From assembly GCA_902523495.1 (NCBI GenBank), contig CABYZU010000004.1, positions 1 through 61,946 of the forward strand: a stretch of 61,946 nt of DNA. The letters are read 5' to 3'. The notes under the pieces were generated by a model. It had not been told where the DNA came from and searched no databases. It worked only from the letters and a program-made list of their open reading frames with translations. Positions within the stretch are counted from its first letter, which is position 1. Every line of letters starts with the position of its first letter. Origin of the DNA: an uncultured Pelagibacteraceae bacterium (lineage in GTDB: Bacteria; Pseudomonadota; Alphaproteobacteria; Pelagibacterales; Pelagibacteraceae). A program made the position numbers and the translations under genes. Below, piece after piece: positions 32,125 to 40,502 of the stretch.

Positions 32125-32654
32125 TAACTTACTTTCTCTACTTGATTATATTCTAACTCAACTGGTGTTGGACGCCCAAATATAGAAACTGAAACCTTAA
32201 GTCTGGATTTTTCCTCATCTATATCTTCAACCATTCCACTGAATGAAGCAAATGGTCCATCTACTACCTGAACTTTTTCTCCAACACTATATTCTATACC
32301 AGATTTTGGCTGGGCAACGCCATCTTTAATTTGCCCTAAAATCTTCTCTATTTCCTTGTCTGAAACTGGCACTGGAATTCCTTTGGCTCCTAAAAAACCA
32401 CTCACCCTTTTAATATTTTTTATCATATGATAAATGCTGTTATCCATCTCACTTTTTATTAATACGTAACCAGGAAAATATTTTTTCTTTCTTTGAACCC
32501 TTTTACCCCTTTTTACCTCAGTTACGTCATGTGTTGGAACTACTATTTCCTCAAATTTTTCTGAAATCTTAGCTTTTTCGGCTTCTTCCTTTATCAATCC
32601 TGCAACTTTGTTCTCGAAACTAGAATGAGATTGCACTATGTACCAATTTTTCAT
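32124..32654 (-). CDS. nusG: transcription termination/antitermination factor NusG
   Basis: A 176-residue NusG with the NGN domain ([32 protein letters not shown]) and a C-terminal KOW domain ([20 protein letters not shown]). It links RNA polymerase to Rho or to S10 on the ribosome. One-base overlap with secE and rplK. Confidence 0.98.
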   Translation of the reverse strand: MKNWYIVQSHSSFENKVAGLIKEEAEKAKISEKFEEIVVPTHDVTEVKRGKRVQRKKKYFPGYVLIKSEMDNSIYHMIKNIKRVSGFLGAKGIPVPVSDKEIEKILGQIKDGVAQPKSGIEYSVGEKVQVVDGPFASFSGMVEDIDEEKSRLKVSVSIFGRPTPVELEYNQVEKVS

Positions 32655-32845
32655 TAAATACTTACCTTAAGTAAAATTTCTAAAAAAAATTTAAAAACCT
32701 GATCAAGTAGTAAGAAAAATATAGACATAACTACTGCCATAGCGAACACCATTAATGCTCCTTGAAGGGTCTCTTTTCCAGTAGGCCAAGTAACTTTAAA
32801 AGCCTCCTGTTTTACCTCTTGAATAAATTTTATAGGGTTCTTCAT
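32654..32845 (-). CDS. secE: preprotein translocase subunit SecE
   Basis: A 63-residue short-form SecE with the amphipathic FIQEVKQEAFKVTWPTGKET segment and one C-terminal transmembrane helix (about 30-58). It stabilises SecY; secY itself is not in the window. It lies between tRNA-Trp and nusG, as is usual. Confidence 0.97.
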   Translation of the reverse strand: MKNPIKFIQEVKQEAFKVTWPTGKETLQGALMVFAMAVVMSIFFLLLDQVFKFFLEILLKVSI

Positions 32846-32862
32846 AGTTTATTTCAATTTAT

Positions 32863-32938
32863 TGGCAGGAGCGGAGGGACTCGAACCCTCAGCCTCCGGT
32901 TTTGGAGACCGGCGCTCTACCAATTGAGCTACACTCCT
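32863..32938 (-). tRNA. tRNA-Trp (anticodon CCA), 3' CCA encoded
   Basis: The acceptor AGGAGTG pairs with CGCTCCT (one G-T pair), followed by G and CCA. The anticodon arm CCGGT-CTCCAAA-ACCGG gives CCA. T-loop GGTTCGAGTCC. It lies between tuf and secE, the position common in alphaproteobacteria. Confidence 0.97.
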
Positions 32939-32947
32939 ATAGAGAGT

Positions 32948-34138
32948 TTACTCTATAATTTTAGTTACAACTCCTGCTCCTACAGTTCTACCACCTTCTC
33001 TAATTGCAAAATTTAACTTTTCTGACATTGCAATTGGAGTAATAAGTTTTACTGTAAATTTAGCGTCATCTCCAGGCATCACCATTTCTGTGCCAGATGG
33101 TAATTCTACTTCACCTGTTACATCGGTTGTTCTAAAATAAAACTGTGGTCTGTATTTAGTAAAAAACGGAGTATGTCTTCCACCTTCCTCTTTTTTAAGT
33201 ACATAAGCTTGTGCTTCAAACTTAGTGTGTGGTGTTACCGAACCAGGTTTACAGAGTACTTGTCCTCTTTCAATATCATCTCTTTCGACACCTCTTAAAA
33301 GAACCCCAACGTTATCACCTGCTTCACCTGAATCTAAAAGTTTTCTAAACATTTCAACTCCAGTGCATACTGATTTCTTTGTTTCTCTAATACCTACAAT
33401 TTCTATTTCATCACCTGTTTTAAGCACACCTGACTCGACTCTTCCAGTTGCAACTGTACCTCTTCCTGAAATCGAAAAAACATCCTCAACAGGCATTAAA
33501 AAATCCTTGTCTTTTGGTCTATCAGGTTGTGGAATAAAGGTATCAACGTTTTTCATTAATTCTAAAATTGAATTTTTTCCAATTTCATCATCCCTTCCCT
33601 CTACTGCTGCAAGTGCTGAACCTTTAGCAATTGGAGTCTTATCTCCAGGAAATTTGTATGAAGTTAAAAGTTCTTTAATCTCTTCCTCAACAAGATCAAT
33701 CATCTCCTTGTCGTCGACTTGATCTACTTTATTTAAATAAACACAAATTGCTGGAACACCAACTTGTCTTGCTAAAAGAATATGCTCTCTTGTTTGTGGC
33801 ATAGGTCCATCAGCAGCGTTTACAACTAAGATTGCTCCATCCATCTGTGCTGCACCTGTAATCATGTTTTTCACATAATCAGCATGTCCTGGACAATCTA
33901 CGTGTGCATAGTGTCTTTTTTCAGTTTCATACTCAACGTGTGCAGTTGAGATAGTAATTCCTCTTTCCTTCTCCTCTGGAGCTTTGTCAATCTGATCATA
34001 CGCTACTGCTTGGGCCCCACCTGTTTCAGATAAAACTTTAGTGATAGCAGCAGTTAGAGTTGTTTTACCGTGATCAACATGGCCGATTGTACCGATATTA
34101 CAATGCGGTTTATTTCTTACAAATTTTTCTTTAGACAT
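32948..34138 (-). CDS. tuf: elongation factor Tu
   Basis: A 396-residue EF-Tu with all GTPase motifs ([31 protein letters not shown]) and the kirromycin/tRNA-binding C-terminal barrel ending [25 protein letters not shown]. It delivers aminoacyl-tRNA to the ribosome. This is the tufB-like location (after tRNA-Gly, before tRNA-Trp and secE); the usual second copy between fusA and rpsJ is absent. Confidence 0.99.
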   Translation of the reverse strand: MSKEKFVRNKPHCNIGTIGHVDHGKTTLTAAITKVLSETGGAQAVAYDQIDKAPEEKERGITISTAHVEYETEKRHYAHVDCPGHADYVKNMITGAAQMDGAILVVNAADGPMPQTREHILLARQVGVPAICVYLNKVDQVDDKEMIDLVEEEIKELLTSYKFPGDKTPIAKGSALAAVEGRDDEIGKNSILELMKNVDTFIPQPDRPKDKDFLMPVEDVFSISGRGTVATGRVESGVLKTGDEIEIVGIRETKKSVCTGVEMFRKLLDSGEAGDNVGVLLRGVERDDIERGQVLCKPGSVTPHTKFEAQAYVLKKEEGGRHTPFFTKYRPQFYFRTTDVTGEVELPSGTEMVMPGDDAKFTVKLITPIAMSEKLNFAIREGGRTVGAGVVTKIIE

Positions 34139-34178
34139 TTATTTTTTTCCTCATTTCTTTTTAATAATTTTATCATCT

Positions 34179-34252
34179 TGGAGCGGGTAAAGGGAATCGA
34201 ACCCTTACATCCAGCTTGGAAGGCTAGCGTTCTACCATTGAACTACACCCGC
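34179..34252 (-). tRNA. tRNA-Gly (anticodon TCC), 3' CCA encoded
   Basis: Acceptor GCGGGTG pairs with TACCCGC allowing one G-T pair; discriminator T then CCA. Anticodon arm CTAGC-CTTCCAA-GCTGG gives TCC. T-arm GGGTTCGATTCCC. It is 40 bases upstream of tuf and likely in the same transcript. Confidence 0.97.
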
Positions 34253-34298
34253 ACAACCCCAAGAGTAACACTCCATTATTATCTAAAAATTTATTGAA

Positions 34299-34384
34299 TG
34301 GTGGAGGGGGAAAGATTCGAACTTTCGAAGACCGAAGTCAACGGGTTTACAGCCCGCCCCATTTGACCGCTCTGGAACCCCTCC
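34299..34384 (-). tRNA. tRNA-Tyr (anticodon GTA), 3' CCA encoded
   Basis: Acceptor GGAGGGG pairs with CCCCTCC; discriminator A then CCA. Anticodon arm GCGGG-CTGTAAA-CCCGT gives GTA, with a long class II variable arm (GACTTCGGTC) as expected for bacterial tRNA-Tyr. It is the first gene of the tRNA-Tyr, tRNA-Gly, tuf group. Confidence 0.97.
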
Positions 34385-34387
34385 CTT

Positions 34388-34403
34388 AGGGGAAGTGTCC
34401 CCT
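34388..34403 (-). promoter_or_regulatory. GC-rich hairpin just 5' of tRNA-Tyr
   Basis: AGGGGA and TCCCCT form a perfect 6-bp stem with a 4-base loop, an unusually G-C-rich element for this genome. It ends 3 bases before the tRNA-Tyr 5' end and would be in the precursor RNA of the tRNA-tuf operon, perhaps as a processing or stability element. There is no following T-tract, so it is not a standard terminator in either direction. Confidence 0.35.
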
Positions 34404-34513
34404 TGTTCAATAAAGCTTCAAACAACATGGGTTTTATATATTTTATTTATCCAAATGCAATATGTGATTTATTAAGAAATTATTCAAAAAACGTGTAAAA
34501 CTAAGAAAAATTT

Positions 34514-35260
34514 ATGAATAAATCATCATTTTTCATTGTTGGTCAGCATGCAGTGATTGAGGCACTTAAAAATCCAAAAAGAGAGGTTTTGAAAGTTTTT
34601 TTAACAGAGGAAAGTAAAAAAAACATACATAGACAAAGCCCAAATAAGAATCTTCTGAATGAGGTTAAAGTTTATTTTAAAACAAAAAAAGAATTAGATA
34701 AATATACTACAAAAGAAAACTTATTACACCAAGGATATGTTGCCGAAATAAAACATCTTGAAAAAGAAAATCTCAAGGAATTCATTATAAATAACGATAA
34801 TATCAATCTTGTTTGTTTGGATGGAGTTACTGATCCAAGAAATATAGGTGCATTAATAAGAAGCGCTGTATCATTTAATATCAACGGTCTTATAATTAAA
34901 GAAAGACATTTTCCGAGTGAAAGTAAATTAATGTACAAAGCTGCCAGTGGCTCAATGGAATATTTAAACATTTTTGAGGTTTCAAATATAAATTCAACAT
35001 TAAAAAATTTAAAAAATAAAAATTTTTGGATTTATGGTTTCGATGGAAAAAGTGACAAGGACTTTACAGATATAGAATGGAAGGGTAACAATGTACTTTT
35101 GTTTGGATCAGAGGGCTCTGGTATGCATTATCATACATCCAAATATGCTGACTTTTTAGTAAGAATTGATATTAACAAAAAGATTGATAGTCTAAATATC
35201 TCTAATAGTGCAGCAATTGTTTTTCATCATCTTTGTTATCTAAAAAAAAGTGTTGATTAA
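34514..35260 (+). CDS. rlmB: 23S rRNA (guanosine-2'-O-)-methyltransferase RlmB-like (TrmH family)
   Basis: A 248-residue SPOUT methylase. The N-terminal substrate-binding domain opens FIVGQHAVIEALKNPKREV as in RlmB; the catalytic knot has VCLDGVTDPRNIGALIRSA (with the conserved N and R), LLFGSEGSGM and LNISNSAAIVFHHL. The expected reaction is 2'-O-methylation of G2251 in 23S rRNA. A tRNA Gm18 methylase is the main alternative, but the N-terminal domain favours RlmB. It is divergent from the tRNA-Tyr operon. Confidence 0.9.
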   Translation: MNKSSFFIVGQHAVIEALKNPKREVLKVFLTEESKKNIHRQSPNKNLLNEVKVYFKTKKELDKYTTKENLLHQGYVAEIKHLEKENLKEFIINNDNINLVCLDGVTDPRNIGALIRSAVSFNINGLIIKERHFPSESKLMYKAASGSMEYLNIFEVSNINSTLKNLKNKNFWIYGFDGKSDKDFTDIEWKGNNVLLFGSEGSGMHYHTSKYADFLVRIDINKKIDSLNISNSAAIVFHHLCYLKKSVD

Positions 35261-35289
35261 TTTAAAAATAATTAATAATTATTGCCCAT

Positions 35290-35365
35290 GCCCTTGTAGC
35301 TCAGCTGGTAGAGCAATTGATTTGTAATCAATAGGTCCGCGGTTCGAATCCGTGCGGGGGCACCA
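35290..35365 (+). tRNA. tRNA-Thr (anticodon TGT), CCA encoded
   Basis: Acceptor GCCCTTG pairs with CGGGGGC (two G-T pairs), discriminator A then CCA. Anticodon arm TTGAT-TTGTAAT-ATCAA gives TGT. It follows rlmB by 29 bases, and its last A is directly followed by the stop codon of the convergent nadK. Confidence 0.97.
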
Positions 35366-36136
35366 TCAAGAAGTTTCTTTTCTCAATTGTTCAATCTTAA
35401 TTTTATTTTGTAGACCTCTATTTTTATCGTACATGAGATTAAATTTTATATTCTGTTTAGTTTTAACGGTAATGTCTTTTGCATTCCTCACCTCAATGTT
35501 GTCTGCTACAGCACTAATTGGTCTTTTTTTAGGATTTAAATTTTTAATTGTTATTTTGGACTTATAACTTACTATCTTCCCCTTCCATCGTCTGGGTCGA
35601 AACGGGCTGATGGGGGAAATAGATAACTTTTTTGAATTTAGACTTAATATTGGTCCATGTACTGATAAATTATAAGCAGTACTTCCCGCGGGTGTTGAAA
35701 CAAGCACACCATCAGAAACTAATTCTTTAATAACTTTTTTTGAACCATTATTTATTGATAGTGAAGCAGCCTGCCTGCTCTGTCTCAATATCGAGACCTC
35801 ATTAATTGCTAAATGTTTTCTAATTTGATTTTTATTATTTTTGACTGTCATTTCTAGTGGTGAAATAGTGATCACATTTGCCTTATATAAGTTTTTTAAA
35901 ATTGTTTTTGATGAAAATTTGTTCATCAAAAAACCGTAATTTCCAGAGTTTATTCCATAAAAAATTTTTTTGGATCTTTTATTTTTTTTTAATGTCTCAA
36001 GCATAAATCCATCTCCACCAATAACAATTATAATATTAGGTTTTTTTAGTATTATTTGACTCAATATTTTAACTAGAGAATTCTTTATTCTTTTTGACTT
36101 TAAATTTTTATCAGAAATAATTTGGATTTTTTTCAT
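35366..36136 (-). CDS. nadK: NAD kinase
   Basis: A 256-residue ATP-NAD kinase. The diagnostic VIGGDGFMLETL (GGDG at 40-43) is followed by GINSGNYGFLMN, the LAINEVSI segment with the NE pair, and the Gly-rich SDGVLVSTPAGSTAYNLS. It phosphorylates NAD+ to NADP+. It lies between two tRNA genes; there is no intergenic space at the 3' end. Confidence 0.95.
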   Translation of the reverse strand: MKKIQIISDKNLKSKRIKNSLVKILSQIILKKPNIIIVIGGDGFMLETLKKNKRSKKIFYGINSGNYGFLMNKFSSKTILKNLYKANVITISPLEMTVKNNKNQIRKHLAINEVSILRQSRQAASLSINNGSKKVIKELVSDGVLVSTPAGSTAYNLSVHGPILSLNSKKLSISPISPFRPRRWKGKIVSYKSKITIKNLNPKKRPISAVADNIEVRNAKDITVKTKQNIKFNLMYDKNRGLQNKIKIEQLRKETS

Positions 36137-36140
36137 TTAA

Positions 36141-36226
36141 TGGTGCCCTCGGCCAGACTCGAACTGGCACTCCGCAAGCGGCAAGGATTTTAAGTCCTTT
36201 GTGTCTACCAATTTCACCACGAGGGC
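36141..36226 (-). tRNA. tRNA-Leu (anticodon TAA), 3' CCA encoded
   Basis: Acceptor GCCCTCG pairs with CGAGGGC, discriminator A then CCA. Anticodon arm AAGGA-CTTAAAA-TCCTT gives TAA; a long variable arm (TGCCGCTTGCGGAGT) marks the class II leucine type. It is 4 bases upstream of nadK and probably co-transcribed with it. Confidence 0.97.
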
Positions 36227-36392
36227 ATTAGTTATTTTCATTAATATTTATGCTAGTATTTATAATTGAACAGGATGAATAAGTAAAATTGTTATTAATT
36301 TGAATATTTTATAAACATTTATGGACAATTGTAATTTCCAGGTAGGACAAAATTAATAGTGAAAAAATATCTTTAATAATTATCATTATATA
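36227..36392. other. gene-free stretch before the small ORFs
   Basis: A 166-base AT-rich gap between tRNA-Leu and the small ORF at 36393. It contains only a 10-codon open frame (36253 region) and TATAAT-like boxes. No RNA structure or repeat was recognised in it. Confidence 0.5.
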
Positions 36393-36602
36393 ATGAAAAA
36401 AAATATTATTAAATCTCACTTAAAAAAAAAATCACAATCAAAGCTTGCTTTATCAATTAGCCTATTTCTTGTGCTTTTAACCTCAACTGGATACATTTTT
36501 AATTCTAAAGGAATAATTTTTCTATTCTATATTTTTTGTTTTGTATTTCTCTACAATTTAGTAATCAATTTCTTATTAGAAAAATTTGATATTTTATCAT
36601 GA
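36393..36602 (+). CDS. small predicted membrane protein, unknown function
   Basis: A 69-residue open frame with a basic N-terminus (KKNIIKSHLKKKSQSK) and two hydrophobic segments (about 18-34 and 41-62), so a two-helix inner-membrane protein if translated. No family is recognised. The 166 bases before it hold no gene and no clear Shine-Dalgarno; a TATAAT box abuts the ATG, so a leaderless start is possible. Its TGA overlaps the ATG of the next small ORF. Confidence 0.5.
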   Translation: MKKNIIKSHLKKKSQSKLALSISLFLVLLTSTGYIFNSKGIIFLFYIFCFVFLYNLVINFLLEKFDILS

Positions 36603-36742
36603 TTAAAACACTCATTAAATTAAAGATATTAAAGTTTATACTAATTGGTAGTGTGTCAGTAGCTTATACTTTAAAGAGATATTGTAATCAAAAAAATAAA
36701 GTAAAAAGTAAACAAGTAAAGAAATCTTTGCCTCTTACTTGA
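36599..36742 (+). CDS. small basic peptide ORF coupled to the preceding gene
   Basis: A 47-residue frame starting at an ATGA overlap with the upstream small ORF. It has one hydrophobic stretch (about 10-23, FILIGSVSVAYT) and a lysine-rich tail. No homologue is recognised. The overlapping start and similar composition suggest a coupled pair of small membrane peptides, but chance cannot be excluded at this length and base composition. Confidence 0.35.
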   Translation: MIKTLIKLKILKFILIGSVSVAYTLKRYCNQKNKVKSKQVKKSLPLT

Positions 36743-36754
36743 CAAAAAGTTTCA

Positions 36755-37747
36755 TTATATCTTCTCAACTTTATCAGAAGCTTTTTTTTCTCTCCAAATA
36801 GACCTTTTTTCCTCAAGGTGCATATTTTCATCTTTTTTTTTTGTATGCCTTATATTAGTTTCAAATGATAAAGATGAAGGAGGAGTGTCATAATTTTTAT
36901 CTATGAAATTTAATATTGATAAATAAGATGGATAAAAATCCTCTTGGTAATTAAAATTTATATGTTTTTTGTATTTTTGAGAAAATAGACCATTGCCATC
37001 ATCATAAAATCTCTCTGTAGATAAACCGTATTCCTCATAAGAATGATAATTTAGGTCGTTTTTATTTATATGGTTTACCCAGCTAGCGTATGTCCAATAT
37101 TCTCCAAAAGAACCATAAACATTTGCAGCTTTTATTATTAATTCAATCCAACTTTGATCAGACTTGAAATGATCCTTAAATTTTGATTTAAGGCTTTTTA
37201 AATATTTTTTTTTAAAAATCATATGATGTGAGGTGAATGTTCCTCTTTCATCCTCTACAGGATTGATCTCGAGCACATTTGTAATTAAATTTTTCCAAGA
37301 ATTTAAAACATCACGATTTCCATATGATTTATCCTGTAATAAGGCAAATTTTTCTTTTTTTTCATCAACTAGCGGCCAAGATTTCACTGGAAGTAAATCT
37401 GAATCCCATACTACAAAAATTTCTTCTATATCTTTTATAACATCATCAGCTCCTAATTTGATAATTTGTTGGTACAACCATCCAGGAGTGTAATTTGGTT
37501 TATTTTGTGTAATTTCAGACACAATGTCAGTTTTTGTTAGACCATATTTATCTAAAAAAAAGTTATCCTCATCCAATAAAGTTAAATTTTTAATTTTCCA
37601 ATTTTTAGATTTATCTCTTATAATTTTTATCTCATTTTCTGAAGTTACAACAAAAATTTGTTTTGGCTTGTAATTTTGATAAATACCCTCAAGAACAGAT
37701 CTTGTACTCCAATTCACATGGTGAATTGGAATTACAAATTGATACAT
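36755..37747 (-). CDS. putative glycosyltransferase (DUF6492-like)
   Basis: A 330-residue soluble protein that opens FVIPIHHVNWSTRSVLEGIY, like a GT-A nucleotide-sugar fold. It carries GWLYQQIIKL (89-98) and an acidic FVVWDSDLLPVKSW (DSD at 115-117), and later RGTFTSHHMIFKKKYL. These features resemble the DUF6492 group of presumed glycosyltransferases; a sugar transfer reaction is inferred. It begins 4 bases after the cyclase gene and must be co-transcribed with it, so a cyclitol or its phosphate is a reasonable acceptor or donor part. No signal peptide or membrane segment is present. Confidence 0.65.
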   Translation of the reverse strand: MYQFVIPIHHVNWSTRSVLEGIYQNYKPKQIFVVTSENEIKIIRDKSKNWKIKNLTLLDEDNFFLDKYGLTKTDIVSEITQNKPNYTPGWLYQQIIKLGADDVIKDIEEIFVVWDSDLLPVKSWPLVDEKKEKFALLQDKSYGNRDVLNSWKNLITNVLEINPVEDERGTFTSHHMIFKKKYLKSLKSKFKDHFKSDQSWIELIIKAANVYGSFGEYWTYASWVNHINKNDLNYHSYEEYGLSTERFYDDGNGLFSQKYKKHINFNYQEDFYPSYLSILNFIDKNYDTPPSSLSFETNIRHTKKKDENMHLEEKRSIWREKKASDKVEKI

Positions 37748-37751
37748 TTAA

Positions 37752-39524
37752 TTAATTTAAATTTGCTTCTTTTGTAATGTTTTCATCAGTTTTAAAAACT
37801 GTGACCGGGTCTTCAAGACCGGCATCTGAACAAAGAGGTTCAACACCTAATCCTTTTCTTGGATATTTTGAAACTACTGATTTATATTCCTGAATAATCT
37901 CTTTTAATTCAGGTTTTGTTAAATCATTAATGTATTTACACTCCCCAATTCCAGTTGGGACTGGAATAGCTAAGTTACCTCCTCTTTTTTGCAAAATTTT
38001 ATCAAATCCCTCACTCATACATTTATCATCTAATAAAATATCATGCCATAAGCTTAATTCATATTCGCTAAATAACTTAAAAATTCTCTGCAAATCTTTT
38101 TCATTTATCCAGCCTCTTTTGTATGACATAAAAGAACTTAAATTCATTTCAACACTAATAGCATGTCCGTGTAATAAACCTGCTTTAAGCTCAAAGTTTG
38201 CGCTTAGTCCATGGCCAAATGCGTGATCCCGAATACTGTGAACTTCATGTAAGTTGTCATATTCACTCTCAACATAACTTTTAAGAGATAGACCAATTAT
38301 CTTTTTTGACTTTGAGACTATTTCATCTTGCTTATTGCAATTAATTGTTCCGAAATGAGTTTTCATTAAATCAAGTCCTGTGTCTTCAAGTAAATGAAAT
38401 AATTCCTTATCTCTAATTACAGCCATTTTATGTATTTCGGCAATACCGTGACGGACCCAAGAAGTTTTTAAACTTTTAAAGAATGAGCGATCAGATATAT
38501 TAAGAACAGGAGCATGAAAAGAACCCAGAAGATTTTTAAATCCACCTGCATCACAACAAGATCTTGGGCTAGGTCCACTGTCTATTGCACTTACAACTGA
38601 AGTTGACAACATTATATATGGAGTACTTCGGTGATAAATAGATGCAGCGAACGCTCCTATATCTCCTATGACACCTCCACCAATTATCAGAATAGGTTCG
38701 TTTCTATTAACACCTAACTTTCTAAAATCTTCGACTATCTTTTCAACATTTTTTATGTGCTTATCAACTTCCATGGCTCTATAAACAAGTTTTTCTAAAA
38801 TAATTGAATGATGATTAAAATAATTTTCAATTTCTACTCCATAATTATCCTCAATGTTTTGGTCTATTAAACAAACACATCTTCCAAAAGATTTATAATT
38901 ATCTCTTAGAAGAGGATTATTGATATTTAATGTGCTTTCTTCTACTTTAATTGATGTAAAAGTATTTAGATTCATAGTTGCTTCTATCTGTTGATAATCA
39001 TTTGAACTTACAACATGACCACTTGAATTTCTGAAACTTGAAGTTGGATATAAGGCTAAAGGGTGTTTTTGCTCAAAATCTAAAATAATTTGTTCATAAA
39101 ACAAATGTTTTGAACTGTTAAGTAAATTTGAAATTAATTTAGCACTTCCAAAATTTGTATTACTGATTTTTGAAGACAAATATTTTAATTCGTTAGATAA
39201 ATACTTGTTAAAAGGTAATACTAGATAGGAGAGTTCAAGAATAAACCTCTCAGTGGTTAAGTTTAAAGAAGTTTTTAATATTCTTAAGTGAGGTAACGAA
39301 GAAATAGCGTTTAATTTTAAAAATTCATCAGATATTTTGAAGTCATAGGGATCTGCTTCAGCTAAACTGATTAATAAATCCTCAAAATAATTATTATTAA
39401 CAAAATTTTCTAATAAATTTTGGTGGTCTAAGATGTTTTTTTTATTTAGAATAAAATATTTTGAAAAATTAATAATTTTATTAGTGACCATACTTCTAAC
39501 TATAACATTTTTTTTTTTAGTCAA
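37752..39524 (-). CDS. sugar-phosphate cyclase, sedoheptulose-7-phosphate cyclase type, with N-terminal extension
   Basis: A 590-residue protein whose part from about 205 on is a dehydroquinate-synthase fold. NAD site GGGVIGDIGAFAA (282-294); metal ligands probably Glu363 (HGIAEIHKMA), His438 or 434 (DHAFGHGL) and His454 or 452 (LLHGHAI). The loop DSGPSPRSCCDAGGFKN (315-331) resembles the GPSPRTCCDG-type loop of C7-cyclitol synthases (demethyl-deoxygadusol and epi-valiolone synthases), not AroB, which has a different sequence here. Residues 1-200 are an added helical region with no recognised fold; related cyclases are about 350-430 residues. The product is probably a C7 cyclitol from sedoheptulose 7-phosphate. 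It is divergent from the glucosylglycerate genes. Confidence 0.75.
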   Translation of the reverse strand: MTKKKNVIVRSMVTNKIINFSKYFILNKKNILDHQNLLENFVNNNYFEDLLISLAEADPYDFKISDEFLKLNAISSLPHLRILKTSLNLTTERFILELSYLVLPFNKYLSNELKYLSSKISNTNFGSAKLISNLLNSSKHLFYEQIILDFEQKHPLALYPTSSFRNSSGHVVSSNDYQQIEATMNLNTFTSIKVEESTLNINNPLLRDNYKSFGRCVCLIDQNIEDNYGVEIENYFNHHSIILEKLVYRAMEVDKHIKNVEKIVEDFRKLGVNRNEPILIIGGGVIGDIGAFAASIYHRSTPYIMLSTSVVSAIDSGPSPRSCCDAGGFKNLLGSFHAPVLNISDRSFFKSLKTSWVRHGIAEIHKMAVIRDKELFHLLEDTGLDLMKTHFGTINCNKQDEIVSKSKKIIGLSLKSYVESEYDNLHEVHSIRDHAFGHGLSANFELKAGLLHGHAISVEMNLSSFMSYKRGWINEKDLQRIFKLFSEYELSLWHDILLDDKCMSEGFDKILQKRGGNLAIPVPTGIGECKYINDLTKPELKEIIQEYKSVVSKYPRKGLGVEPLCSDAGLEDPVTVFKTDENITKEANLN

Positions 39525-39686
39525 AACGCACTATGTCTCATAATATTTTTTAACCATAAAATTCATCCTCAAGTAGAAATTCTTTTAAGATCAAAAACAC
39601 CTAATTTTTTAGGCCAGTTTAATATATTGGTCCAAAATGTGTGAATTTTTGAAGTGTTTATGAATATATTTATTGTATTTTGAATA
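39525..39686. promoter_or_regulatory. divergent intergenic region between cyclase and glucosylglycerate operons
   Basis: This 162-base gap must hold the promoters of two divergent operons. It is AT-rich, with a short perfect hairpin CCTAA-TTTT-TTAGG at 39600-39613 and several TATAAT-like boxes near each start. No operator for a known regulator was recognised. Confidence 0.4.
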
Positions 39687-40493
39687 ATGAAAAAAAATTT
39701 TAAAGTGGCGATCTTTACAGACTTAGATGGTTCAGTTTTGCACAGAGATACTTTTAAGTTTGATCCAATCAAAGATTATATTGTGAGCCTTGTAGATCGA
39801 GGAATAATTATAATTCCAAATTCAAGTAAAACCGAAAAAGAAATTGAAAAATTTAATAAAGAACTTGGTGTTAAACTTCCATATATCTCTGAAAATGGAT
39901 CGTCAATACAAGGTTTAAATTTAATTAATGCCAATTTCCCTAATAAGATTGTTCTCAGCAGAGAGAAAGAAGAATTGATTAAAATTTTTAATGATAAAGT
40001 GCCTGATCAATTAAAAGATAAATGTATTGAAATCTCCAAAATAAATAAAAAAGAACAAGAAAAAATATTTGGCCAAAAAGATGGTAATCTTAAAAATGCT
40101 TTAAATAGGAAATATACTTTACCCTTTTTATTTAAAGGCGATAAAACTGAAAAAAACAAATTATCAAAAATTTTAAGTTCTAGTTCATTAACTCTCCAGG
40201 AAGGAGGACGAGTTATAAATCTCTGTGATAATATTAATAAAGTAAAATCAATGAATAAAGTAATCAAAATTTTAAAAAAAACCGAGGATAAAATTAAATC
40301 AATTGCAGTTGGTGATAATTATAATGACTTAGATATGTTGAGAAGTTGTGATGTTCCATGTTTGGTATTTAATGACAAATTTAAGTTAGATCAAATAAAT
40401 ATAGAAAATTTGATATTTTCTAATCTCCCATCTCCTGAGGGCTGGGCTGATGTGATAAAAAAAGCGCTAGTTAAAATAGAAAATAATGTTTAA
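39687..40493 (+). CDS. HAD phosphatase, glucosyl/mannosyl-3-phosphoglycerate phosphatase family
   Basis: A 268-residue HAD-IIB hydrolase of the mannosyl-3-phosphoglycerate phosphatase family. Catalytic FTDLDGSVL with nucleophile Asp12 and Asp14; motif II around NSSKT (45-49); ENGSSI (69-74); motif IV AVGDNYNDLDML (207-218). It would remove the phosphate from glucosyl-3-phosphoglycerate to give glucosylglycerate. It begins the operon and is 9 bases upstream of the matching synthase. Mannosyl rather than glucosyl specificity cannot be excluded. Confidence 0.83.
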   Translation: MKKNFKVAIFTDLDGSVLHRDTFKFDPIKDYIVSLVDRGIIIIPNSSKTEKEIEKFNKELGVKLPYISENGSSIQGLNLINANFPNKIVLSREKEELIKIFNDKVPDQLKDKCIEISKINKKEQEKIFGQKDGNLKNALNRKYTLPFLFKGDKTEKNKLSKILSSSSLTLQEGGRVINLCDNINKVKSMNKVIKILKKTEDKIKSIAVGDNYNDLDMLRSCDVPCLVFNDKFKLDQINIENLIFSNLPSPEGWADVIKKALVKIENNV

Positions 40494-40502
40494 GATTTTA
40501 TT

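Noticed and set aside
33225..33722. 165-codon open frame antisense to tuf
   Set aside because: EF-Tu is unambiguous on the other strand; the antisense product has low-complexity Ser/Pro/Thr-rich composition typical of shadows.
37752..39524. Calling the cyclase a plain 3-dehydroquinate synthase (aroB)
   Set aside because: It has a GPSPRSCCD-type loop and LLHGHAI in place of the AroB pattern, and 590 residues against about 360.
39569..39772. 67-codon minus-strand frame overlapping the phosphatase start
   Set aside because: It overlaps the conserved HAD N-terminus and has no recognisable feature or ribosome binding site.
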